The notes beneath the pieces are model-generated. The model ran no database searches, was not told the origin of the DNA, and saw only the letters and a program-made list of their open reading frames with translations. From Moorella glycerini (GTDB taxonomy: Bacteria > Bacillota > DSM-521 > Neomoorellales > Neomoorellaceae): a stretch of 64,000 bases of DNA. Positions within the stretch are counted from its first letter, which is position 1, and each line of letters opens with the position of its first letter. Of this stretch, positions 57,254-64,000 are shown piece after piece. The translations under genes and the position numbers were made by a program. The stretch covers positions 2,046,001 through 2,110,000 of the forward strand of contig NZ_CP046244.1 of NCBI RefSeq assembly GCF_009735625.1. The letters run 5' to 3'.

Positions 57254-58403
57254 CTAGTTTTGGCCCCCTCCCTGTAAGCTGGCAAAAGAAAGTTTGCTCT
57301 CCCGCTTTGCCCGGGCGTTAACACTGAGCGCCACCGGCTGTGCCACCGCCACCTCTTTACCGGCCACAAAAATCAAGACCCGCTCCAGTTTTTCCGGGTC
57401 AAAGCGCACCTCCACCCGGTTGCCGATAAATTGAGGCGGCACCTCAAAAAGGCGCTTGTTAATGGAGATAGTAGCATCATGATGTACCCGCCGTTCCTCC
57501 CGCTTGAAAAAAAGCGGCTCCAGAACAGCCGGGTCGCTCACCATCTTAACCTGGCTGAACTGGGACATAAACTTATCCAGGGGGCTCATACCCAAAGCAC
57601 TGTGGACCTGGCGGTGATAATCTTCCTCCAGCCACTGCCAGAAAGAGCGGTTCAAGTTATCCAGAGATTTAAGGTGTTCATCTTTAACCAGGGGCAAGAA
57701 ACGCTGCCTGACGGTCAAGAAGAACCTTTCGATCTTACCCTTGCTCTGCGGGTCATAGGGTTTAGTATTGATCAAGGCTATCCCCAGGGCCGCGCAGGCC
57801 AGCTGCAGCTGCTCCGAACGATAGATTTTACCATTATCCACGTAGACCATCTGCGGAATGCCCCGGCGTAAGATAGCCTCCTTGAAGACCACCTTCAAAG
57901 ACTCAAACTTCTCGGAAGTAAAAAACTGGGCAAAAGTCACCAGGCGGGAACAATCATCGATAAAAGCAAAGAGGAAAGTAGCCACCTTTTTGTTGCCAAC
58001 GCGAAGGTAAGGCCCGGCCGCCACATCCCCCTGCCAGAGGGTATTCACCGTATCATAGGCAAAGCGTTTCCGTTCCGGCTCCCGCCGCATCTCCCGGCCT
58101 AAAAGCCCCCTGGATTTCAGGAAACGGTAAATGGTAGCGTAAGAAACGGCGTCCGGTAAAATAACACCTTTAGCCACCAGTTGTTCATAAAAGACAGAAG
58201 CCGGACAGGAACGCTCCTCCTGGCGCAGGGCCAGGAGTTGCTCCTGTAACTCCGGGGATAAGGCCCGCGGCCTTCCCCGGTCAGAACGCCTTTTCGGTTT
58301 TAACCCCTCAAACCCCTCGCGGCGGTAATCCCTGAGCCAGCTGGCAATGGTCTGGGGGCTATAGTCGCAGAGGCCATAATACGGTACTTCATGGGGTCTG
58401 GCC
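57254..58403 (-). pseudogene. rve-type DDE transposase, C-terminal part, cut off by an IS insertion
   Basis: The coding sequence left of the IS insertion begins at ARPHEVPYYGLCDYSPQTIA, a Mu/IS481-like helix-turn-helix. The rve catalytic domain follows: 'TLWQGDVAAGPYLRVGNKKV', 'FIDDCSRLVTFAQFF', 'VYVDNGKIYRSEQLQLACAA' and 'SKGKIERFFLTVRQRFLP' (D-D-E). The C-terminal Mu-type domain contains 'HHDATISINKRLFEVPPQFI'. The open frame runs 104 nt farther, but that part is IS DNA. The N-terminal codons lie on the other side of the IS at 60334-60412. The gene cannot produce the original protein. Confidence 0.85.
58360..58403. repeat. 44-bp direct repeat flanking the IS1634-type element, left copy
   Basis: The 44 bp beginning TATAGTCGCAGAGGCCATAA and ending TGGGGTCTGGCC are identical to 60290-60333. 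They are part of the interrupted transposase coding sequence, so they are a target-site duplication. Very long duplications are a known property of the IS1634 family. Confidence 0.9.
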
Positions 58404-60289
58404 CCTGACTTTATCAGTTGAATCCCTAGAACCCGCATAAAACCTAGAAAAATAGAAAACAAGACGCGCATTTTGCCACTACAACCGGTCCTGCCAGCGG
58501 GCAGCAAACTCCTCTACACGGGTAATGTTTCCCGGCGGTGCAATCCGCATTAGGCGCAGGATCTTTTTGCTCAACTCTGTACTCTGGGTCTTGATAAAGA
58601 ACACCTCTCCTTTGATCTCTACCTCGGCAAAGTTGAGGGAGTTTAACGCTTCCCGGATTTCTGCCGGCGAGGCATTTTCCACCGCTTGCCGGAGCTTGAA
58701 TTCCAGAGTGCGTTCGAGAAGAAAGGCGAGGAAGCAAATTACAAAGTGTCCTTTAATCCGCCTTTCGGTCCAGTGAAAAACCGGCCGGACTTTCAGGGTG
58801 CTTTTCATGACGCGAAAAGATTCTTCAATCCGCCACAGGTTATGGTAAGCATCCAGGATGTCTTTGGCACTCATTTCTTTCTCGCTGGTCTGGATGCCGT
58901 AGTAGCCGTCAAATTGTTTGTCCCGGGCAATGGCTTCTTCGTCCAGTATCCACGTGCCCGTACAGTCTATTTCTTTGAGGTATTTCTTGCCGCCACGTTT
59001 GTTGCTGGCCTGGATTTTGGCCTTGCTTTCTAAAAGGGTTTGGGCTTTCTCGATTAACCTTTCCCGGTCGGCCCGGTCTTTTTCCGCCCGCCGGCTGGAG
59101 TAGGTGACGATCAGTTTTTCGGGTAATTTGTATTTTTTCCCTTCAGCGGTGAATTCGTTTATGTACTCGATAACCTTGTAGCGAAGGACTTCTCCTTCAT
59201 CGTCCTTTATCTCCTGGTAGCCATTTTCGTCCAATATCATATCGGTAATCTCTTTTTTCATGCTCTTGATGCGGGCGGCAAAGATGTAGCTGTAGCCCCG
59301 TTCCACTATGCGTTTTAAGTTAAGCTTGCTGTTGATCCCCCGGTCGGCGACGATGATCACCCGGCGCAGGCCAAAACGTTTTTCCAGCTTTTCTAAGGCC
59401 GTCTCCAGGGTCTTGCCGTCAAAGGTATTGCCGGGGAAAAGCTCATAGCCAATGGGCCGCCCCTCGCAATCAATAAGCAGGCCCAATACCACCTGGACTT
59501 CGTTGAACTTACCGTCTTTACTGAAGCCGAAATCGCGTAAAGTGTCGGCTTCGACGCTGGCAAAGGAAAAGGTCGTTACATCATAAAAAACCACATCCAC
59601 CTGCATGTTAAAAAGGTGGCGGTTCTTTTGGAACATCTCCTCCTCCAACAACTCTTTATACTCGCAGAGTAAATCCAAGGAGCGGTAGAGGTGGTTTAAG
59701 GCTACGTCGGGTAAACTGGCATAACGGTGCTGGTAGTTGTAGGTACCTAATTTACTCCTGGGTTCAAGGAGGTGCTGGATAGCCATAAGAAAACTGGCGT
59801 CGCTTAATTCGAATTGTACCTTACGTTTGGCACTGATCTTCTTTAAAAGTTTGGGTAGCTCAAATTGGTTCCAGATCTTCTGGTAGACCACATAGCCCCA
59901 GTTCTTGATCTGCGCCTCGGAAAAGCTGGCTAAACTGGTCACCTCCCTGGCCTTGGACAATTCTAAGAGGCGCTTACCAAGTCTTTGAAAGCTGGGGTTG
60001 TTTTCAATCTCGTCCAGGCGACCGAGATTGAGGAGGACCTTGTGTTTAACAGCTCCATTTTCCCGGTAAGATTGGACTAGCTGGACGTACTGGTGGTTTT
60101 TGGTTTTAGTTATTTTGATGAACATGCTTAAATGATACCACTAACATTGCCTATTGTCTAGATAATATTTGGTATTTCACAATATTAGTTGCCACTACGT
60201 TTTTCGCTTTTTGGGCTATTTTTAACGCCCAAAGCTAGATTTTATCTGGGTTCTTGAATCAGTAAAATGTCGCAACTGATAAACTCAGG
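58404..60289 (-). mobile_element. IS1634-family insertion sequence (about 1,886 bp)
   Basis: The ends are inverted repeats: CCTGACTTTATCAGTTG at 58404 and the reverse complement of the right end, CCTGAGTTTATCAGTTG, one mismatch in 17. It holds one transposase gene and is flanked by the 44-bp duplication. The perfect repeats and intact gene indicate a recent insertion into the rve transposase gene. Confidence 0.9.
58479..60125 (-). CDS. IS1634-family transposase
   Basis: A 548-aa transposase. The N-terminus 'FIKITKTKNHQYVQLVQSYR' and 'KHKVLLNLGRLDEIENN' are family hallmarks. The DDE triad lies in 'VDVVFYDVTTFSF' (Asp), 'RRVIIVADRGINSKLNL' (Asp) and 'YHNLWRIEESFRVMKSTL' (Glu near 440), followed by 'RPVFHWTERRIKGHFVICFL'. 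The length is normal and no frame break is seen, so it is probably active. It is related to, but different from, the fragment at the left edge of the window. Confidence 0.92.
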   Translation of the reverse strand: MFIKITKTKNHQYVQLVQSYRENGAVKHKVLLNLGRLDEIENNPSFQRLGKRLLELSKAREVTSLASFSEAQIKNWGYVVYQKIWNQFELPKLLKKISAKRKVQFELSDASFLMAIQHLLEPRSKLGTYNYQHRYASLPDVALNHLYRSLDLLCEYKELLEEEMFQKNRHLFNMQVDVVFYDVTTFSFASVEADTLRDFGFSKDGKFNEVQVVLGLLIDCEGRPIGYELFPGNTFDGKTLETALEKLEKRFGLRRVIIVADRGINSKLNLKRIVERGYSYIFAARIKSMKKEITDMILDENGYQEIKDDEGEVLRYKVIEYINEFTAEGKKYKLPEKLIVTYSSRRAEKDRADRERLIEKAQTLLESKAKIQASNKRGGKKYLKEIDCTGTWILDEEAIARDKQFDGYYGIQTSEKEMSAKDILDAYHNLWRIEESFRVMKSTLKVRPVFHWTERRIKGHFVICFLAFLLERTLEFKLRQAVENASPAEIREALNSLNFAEVEIKGEVFFIKTQSTELSKKILRLMRIAPPGNITRVEEFAARWQDRL

Positions 60290-60333
60290 TATAGTCGCAG
60301 AGGCCATAATACGGTACTTCATGGGGTCTGGCC
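60290..60333. repeat. 44-bp direct repeat, right copy
   Basis: Second copy of the target-site duplication of the IS1634-type element (see 58360-58403), identical over 44 bp. Confidence 0.9.
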
Positions 60334-60412
60334 GTAATACTCTCCAGGTAGGCCTTCCTGCTGGCTACCTGACCCTGCAACAACGGCGCAATCAAGCTAA
60401 AGCGAAAAAGAG
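60334..60412 (-). pseudogene. N-terminal piece of the interrupted rve transposase
   Basis: The - strand encodes LFRFSLIAPLLQGQVASRKA, then YLESIT, joining in frame to ARPHEVPYYG across the duplicated 44 bp. This is the usual N-terminus of Mu/IS481-like transposases (FR..LIAP.L.G.....K). At 60412 the IS66 end cuts it, so the first few codons are lost. Confidence 0.75.
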
Positions 60413-60464
60413 GTAAGCGTAAAATAGCCCCCACGTATCACCTGAGGTGGGGGCAAAAACAAGC

Positions 60465-62060
60465 TTAATTATTCGCTAGGCAAACAGGAGGCAGAGTTTC
60501 CGACCACGGCAGAAGCTGATCCAGGGCATCTTTGTCCTGGAGGTCCAGGTTGGGAAGGTTTTCAAAGAGGTAAATGAGATAGTGGAAGGGATTTAACCCG
60601 TTTTCTTTGGCTGTTTCTATAATACTGTAGGTAATGGCGCTGGCTTTAGCACCCCGCGGGGTATTGGCAAATAGCCAGTTCTTACGGCCGATGACGAAGG
60701 GCTTGATGGAGCGCTCGCTGCGGTTGTTGTCGAGTTCCAAACGCCCGTCTTGCAAGAAGGCTACGAGTTTATCCCACTGGCCCAGGCAATAGTAAATCGC
60801 CTGGCCAAAGGAACTTTTAGGCAGTACCCGGGCTTTTTGGTTTTTGAGCCACGCCAAAAAGGCGTCCAGCACGGGCCGGCTGTGCACCTGGCGGATTTGA
60901 TATCGTTCCTCTGGTGTTGCCTCTTTCAACTCGCGCTCTATGGCAAAGAGCCGGTTGCAGTACTCCAGCCCCTCCCGGGCGGCTACGGGTGCATTGCGTT
61001 TATCTTCCGGCAGGGCCTTTAATGCTTCGTCGAACTTGCGCCGGGCATGGGCCCAGCAGCCGACCAGGGTGACATCCGGAAGCTCATTGTAGCCAGCATA
61101 GCCGTCAACGTGTAAATAACCCTTAAAACCCGCCAGGAAGCGGCGGGGGTGTTTGCCGGCCCGGGTGGTTTGGTAGTCGTAAAGGATTATAGGAGGTCCG
61201 TCCCGCCCGGTACGGTAAAGCCAAAGATAAGACTTAGTGGTAGCTTCCCTTCCAGGTTCCTGAAGCACTTGTAAGGTGGTTTCGTCGGCATGGAGGATAT
61301 CTCTTGTAAGCAGGTATTCATGGAGGCGGTCGTAAATAAGGGCTAACCAGGTGTTGGCTCCATGGAGCACCCAGTTGGCCATTGTCTGCCGGGACAGTTC
61401 AATCCCCAAACCTTTAAACTGCTGCTCCTGGCGGTAGAGGGGTAGGCCTACCCCGTATTTCTGGGTCATAATGTAGGCCATGAGGGAGGGTGATACCGGG
61501 CTGCCGGGAAGTACGGGGGCCGGAATAGGTGCCGTGATAACGGGAGTGGTTATCTCTTCCCGCTCGCAGCGGCGGCAGGAATAGACGTAGCGCACATGTT
61601 TAACCACTTTCACCTGGGCCGGGATGACCTTAAGTTCCTGCCGCACCTCGGTGCTCATTTCATGCAAAGGGCCGCCGCAGCACGGGCAGACCCGTTCTTC
61701 TTCCGGCAGGCGGTGCTCTACTACTTCTACCGGCAGATCTTCCAGGTTCATCTCCCGGCGGCCGCGCCCTTTGCGGCGCTGGTAGGTGATGGTTTCCCAA
61801 TCCGGCTCAGGTGCATCCGGCCGGGCTTCCGCTTCCGCTTCGTTAAAAAGTAAAAGCTGCTCTTTCAAAGGTTCAGTCCGTTCGCTGGAAACACCGAATT
61901 GCCGCTTCTTGCTTAAACGGAACTGCTCCATAAACCAGTTTAGCTTGGCGGTCAGTTCGGCGTTTTGTTGTTCCAGCTGCATACATTGCTCTTCCAGCTG
62001 CAGGCAGCGGCTTTGCAGCTCTTCTATGGTCATGGCGGCGATAGATTGCGAAGTGTTCAT
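60465..62060 (-). CDS. tnpC: IS66 transposase
   Basis: A 531-aa IS66 transposase. A Leu/Gln coiled coil at the N-terminus ('[20 protein letters not shown]', '[20 protein letters not shown]') is followed by the zinc-finger-like IS66 domain ('[11 protein letters not shown]', '[10 protein letters not shown]'), then the DDE domain with '[20 protein letters not shown]', '[13 protein letters not shown]' and '[20 protein letters not shown]'. The length is normal and the gene is intact. Confidence 0.93.
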   Translation of the reverse strand: MNTSQSIAAMTIEELQSRCLQLEEQCMQLEQQNAELTAKLNWFMEQFRLSKKRQFGVSSERTEPLKEQLLLFNEAEAEARPDAPEPDWETITYQRRKGRGRREMNLEDLPVEVVEHRLPEEERVCPCCGGPLHEMSTEVRQELKVIPAQVKVVKHVRYVYSCRRCEREEITTPVITAPIPAPVLPGSPVSPSLMAYIMTQKYGVGLPLYRQEQQFKGLGIELSRQTMANWVLHGANTWLALIYDRLHEYLLTRDILHADETTLQVLQEPGREATTKSYLWLYRTGRDGPPIILYDYQTTRAGKHPRRFLAGFKGYLHVDGYAGYNELPDVTLVGCWAHARRKFDEALKALPEDKRNAPVAAREGLEYCNRLFAIERELKEATPEERYQIRQVHSRPVLDAFLAWLKNQKARVLPKSSFGQAIYYCLGQWDKLVAFLQDGRLELDNNRSERSIKPFVIGRKNWLFANTPRGAKASAITYSIIETAKENGLNPFHYLIYLFENLPNLDLQDKDALDQLLPWSETLPPVCLANN

Positions 62061-62140
62061 GCTTTAATGATTCGACGAATCGCGTCGAATTCCTCTAGAA
62101 TCAACCATAAACAGCAAATATTTCTTTCTGGTGCTTTATA

Positions 62141-62497
62141 TTACAAGATGGTGCGCGCTTTTACCTCGGGATGGGCCTGGGGCTGTTTGATGGGGAGGCC
62201 GTCAAGCAGCCAGCGCAGCTCCCGGCGGTTGATGGTGATGGTTGCAGAAGTGGTATCTTGAGGCCAGGGGAATTTGCCCTTCTCCAGCCGGCGGTAATAA
62301 AGCCAGAAACCGTTATGCTCCCAGTGGAGGATCTTTAGTTTATCCCGCTGGCGGTTGCAGAAAACGAAAAGGCAGGAAGAGAAGGGGTCCAGCTCGAACC
62401 CTTCCTTGACCAGCACCGCCAGGCCGTCAATGGACTTGCGCAGATCCGTTGCGCCGCAGGCGAGATAAACCCGGTCGATGCCAGCTTCGTTTAGCAT
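62141..62497 (-). CDS. tnpB: IS66 accessory protein TnpB
   Basis: A 118-aa IS66 Orf2 protein, required with TnpA and TnpC for transposition. 'VYLACGATDLRKSIDGLAVL' and 'LFVFCNRQRDKLKILHWEHN' followed by 'GFWLYYRRLEKGKFPWP' are the family signatures. It overlaps tnpA by 7 nt. Confidence 0.93.
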   Translation of the reverse strand: MLNEAGIDRVYLACGATDLRKSIDGLAVLVKEGFELDPFSSCLFVFCNRQRDKLKILHWEHNGFWLYYRRLEKGKFPWPQDTTSATITINRRELRWLLDGLPIKQPQAHPEVKARTIL

Positions 62498-62817
62498 ATC
62501 GCTACCAGCACCCGGACTACCTGAGAGAGCAAGGCGGGATCAAAACCGGGTCTTACCTCGATGCCAGCCGGCCCTATTTTGACAAGTAAAGTATGGCCCT
62601 GATCTATAGATGCCTTTTCACTTATTTCTACCGGTAACCATCGGTTGGATTTCCCAGAGGAAACTACGTTTTGGTTTTTATACTTCCGCAGCCAGTACCA
62701 TAACTGCCTGGGGCTAACGCCCTCTTGGGAGGCGCACCACTCTCTGACGCTTTGCCCGCTGGCCTGGTATTCGGCTATCCGGGTTGCCCATAGTGCTTGC
62801 AGTTCGGCTTTGGTCAT
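62491..62817 (-). CDS. tnpA: IS66 accessory protein TnpA
   Basis: A 108-aa helix-turn-helix protein, the first gene of the element. 'WATRIAEYQASGQSVREWCA' followed by 'GVSPRQLWYWLRKYKN' is the IS66 Orf1 N-terminus. GAGGATTTTTT lies upstream. It overlaps tnpB and presumably binds the IS ends. Confidence 0.85.
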   Translation of the reverse strand: MTKAELQALWATRIAEYQASGQSVREWCASQEGVSPRQLWYWLRKYKNQNVVSSGKSNRWLPVEISEKASIDQGHTLLVKIGPAGIEVRPGFDPALLSQVVRVLVAIC

Positions 62818-62944
62818 AATAAAAAATCCTCCTCAGCTTGTTTTCTGAGGAAGATTATCCCTTAAACTTGGGTATTGCGCCAAGGTGGGTTGTATTTGAC
62901 GCTTACTGATGCCAGGGCGACCTTAAGCCCAGAGTGGAGGTTAA

Positions 62945-62983
62945 GTATCAATGTTTATATCAATGTTTATATCAATGTTTAAG
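62945..62983. repeat. Three tandem copies of a 12-bp unit
   Basis: TATCAATGTTTA occurs three times in a row (TATCAATGTTTATATCAATG, TTTATATCAATGTTTA). It covers the end of the DUF4351-like remnant and may affect its stop codon. It is too short and regular for a CRISPR. Confidence 0.7.
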
Positions 62984-63108
62984 GGCAAGAACCCTTAGCA
63001 GTTCAGCCTCGCTGGTGATGTCAAGTATCTTTTCAGCCAGGTCATCTAGCTGCTCCACTGATAAAGTCTTTATCTTCGCTTCAACTTCAGGAGAAGTGGT
63101 ACCCAGGC
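62972..63108 (-). pseudogene. C-terminal remnant of a DUF4351/Rpn-type protein
   Basis: The - strand frame reads [20 protein letters not shown], then LDDLAEKILDITSEAELLRV and LALKH before a stop. It matches the C-terminal DUF4351 domain (LP..VE.KI..LS.EQLE.L...LL....LA.L..WL) of Rpn-like recombination-promoting nucleases. The rest is absent, replaced by the capD fragment. Confidence 0.55.
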
Positions 63109-63655
63109 GTTTTTCGCGGCCGTGCTTTTCGGGAATGTTTTATGCAGCCGGGGCAGCGTGGTGCCCCTTTTCCAGCGCCAGATTGCCGCCGGCGGGCCGG
63201 TGACGGTGACCCACCCGGAAATGACCCGCTACTTTATGACCATCTCCGAGGCGGTGCAGCTCGTCATCCAGGCCGGCGCCCTGGTCCGGGGCGGGGAGAT
63301 TTTTGTCCTTGACATGGGCGAGCCGGTGAAAATAGTAGACCTGGCGCGGAGCATGATTATCCTGTCCGGTTACGAACCGGGAAGGGATATTGAAATCGTC
63401 TTTACCGGCGTCCGGCCCGGGGAGAAGCTCTATGAAGAGCTCCTGACGGCCGGGGAAGGGGTCAATGCTACTTCCCATGAGCGGATCTTCATTACCCGGC
63501 CGGAGGAATTCGATGCCGCCGGGCTGGAGCGTTTCCTGTGGCTGGTCTCCCAGCCCGGCTGGCGACCGATATGGCCGGGGTGGAAGAACTGCTGCGCCTG
63601 GTCCTGCCTGGCTTCCGGGTAGAGAAGGGGCAGGAAATGGTGCAGGTGGGGTAGG
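63106..63655 (+). pseudogene. Truncated second copy of the capD-like dehydratase 3' part
   Basis: Almost identical to 51523-52072 of the intact gene ([19 protein letters not shown] to the end). The N-terminal two thirds, with the membrane helices and NAD site, are missing. The first 35 bp are more diverged (GTGCTTTTCGGGAATGTTTT against GTGCGTTTCGGTAACGTCCT). Near 63567 one base is lost (GGCTGGCGACCGATATGG against AGCTGGCGGGCCGACATGG), shifting the last 25 codons. No active enzyme is expected. Confidence 0.9.
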
Positions 63656-63788
63656 CAGCGTTTCCAAATGGCCTGTCACGGATCCGGGATATTTTCTCCT
63701 GGTGGCTAAGGGAAATGTAGGGACTGGTCTTTTTGTGCTAAGTGGAATAAAATAGTTTTAGAATAAAAACCTTCACGGAGGGATAATT

Positions 63789-64000
63789 GTGGAGAGCGAA
63801 GTATCTGCAAAGAAAGGAGTAGTAATTGGTCCTACACCCATTGTTCTGGCATATTTTGCTGAGAAGAAAAGAGGTACCAGGAAAGAAGTAACGAGGGTTG
63901 TTTTCCAGGTCGCTAAGCGGTTGGAAGAGACGACGATTCATATAAATGCTGTATTTAGGGGAAATATATCCGGGACTGGTGATGCCATTTTTAGTGAAAC
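63789..64000 (+). CDS. Unidentified protein, 3' end outside window
   Basis: A frame open from GTG 63789 to the window edge (71 codons: MESEVSAKKGVVIGPTPIVL, then AYFAEKKRGTRKEVTRVVFQ). GGAGGGATAA lies directly upstream as a good ribosome site. The N-terminus looks basic and helical. No family can be named from this part. It is the first gene after the truncated capD copy. Confidence 0.5.
   Translation, partial: MESEVSAKKGVVIGPTPIVLAYFAEKKRGTRKEVTRVVFQVAKRLEETTIHINAVFRGNISGTGDAIFSE

Larger units (their letters stand above)
60413..62906 (-). mobile_element. IS66-family insertion sequence
   Basis: The termini are GTAAGCGTAAAATA (left, from 60413) and, as reverse complement of the right end, GTAAGCGTCAAATA (ending 62906); GTAAGCG is the classic IS66 tip. 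The element carries tnpA, tnpB and tnpC in the usual order on the - strand. The 8-bp flanks differ (AAAAAGAG left, TGATGCCA right), so the expected target duplication is absent. Confidence 0.9.

Noticed and set aside
62945-62983. Short tandem repeat considered as CRISPR
   Set aside because: Units are 12 bp with no spacers and there are no cas genes.

Overview
The window looks like part of the chromosome of a thermophilic, Moorella-like Firmicute. The evidence is a three-repeat SLH-anchored envelope protein, CpsB/CpsC/CpsD-type polysaccharide control proteins, a complete GDP-D-glycero-D-manno-heptose pathway of the kind known for Gram-positive S-layer glycans, and GC-rich housekeeping-type genes broken up by AT-rich cargo. 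The genus is an inference. No rRNA, tRNA or CRISPR array was seen.

Most of the window is one large surface-polysaccharide locus on the + strand. At 1.0-8.2 kb are an S-layer-anchored protein, an O-antigen ligase/polymerase with TPRs, a Wzz-like co-polymerase (N-terminally frameshifted here), a CpsD tyrosine kinase and a CpsB phosphatase. At 20.2-23.6 kb is an rmlA-C-D-B dTDP-rhamnose operon. At 23.8-26.5 kb are a Wzx flippase and a glycosyltransferase. At 31.5-34.4 kb is the heptose pathway (hddC, hddA, gmhA, gmhB). At 34.8-45.6 kb are a second Wzy-like protein, three glycosyltransferases, a bi-domain oxidoreductase with a heparinase-like protein, and a UDP-ManNAc-type dehydrogenase. At 46.6-52.1 kb is an initiating sugar-phosphate transferase with an ATP-grasp/HAD/DegT/CapD amino-sugar cassette.

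The locus is interrupted by accessory DNA. Between 8.6 and 21.2 kb an rmlA gene and a MarR-like EPS regulator recur as one intact pair, one damaged pair and several short fragments. Different small modules lie between the copies: a TumE-type toxin pair, a DUF433 remnant, an unknown two-gene module, a SIR2/SMC three-gene defence system that looks like Lamassu-Sir2, and an aspartic-protease pair. Further accessory genes are a HEPN protein (26.6 kb), a candidate ribosomal-peptide cluster (29.1-31.2 kb: membrane protein, two acidic precursor peptides with a TKT-x3-RE(D/E)-type core, and an ATP-grasp ligase), and a TPR/membrane protein with a PP2C phosphatase (52.1-54.0 kb). A thymidylate-synthase-like protein overlaps a radical SAM enzyme at 54.3-56.0 kb.

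The right end (56.1-63.1 kb) is a nest of transposons. A three-gene rve/AAA transposon is interrupted by an IS1634-type element flanked by a 44-bp direct repeat, and is truncated by an IS66 element with no matching target duplication. A truncated second copy of the 3' half of the capD-like gene follows, so 51.5-63.6 kb is bounded by direct repeats. An IS110 element lies at 27.4-28.7 kb, a decayed IS110 end at 54.1 kb, and an IS1634-like transposase enters at the left edge.

Best candidates for something undescribed: the graspetide-like cluster, the rmlA/MarR-bounded cargo site, and the TS-like/radical SAM pair.
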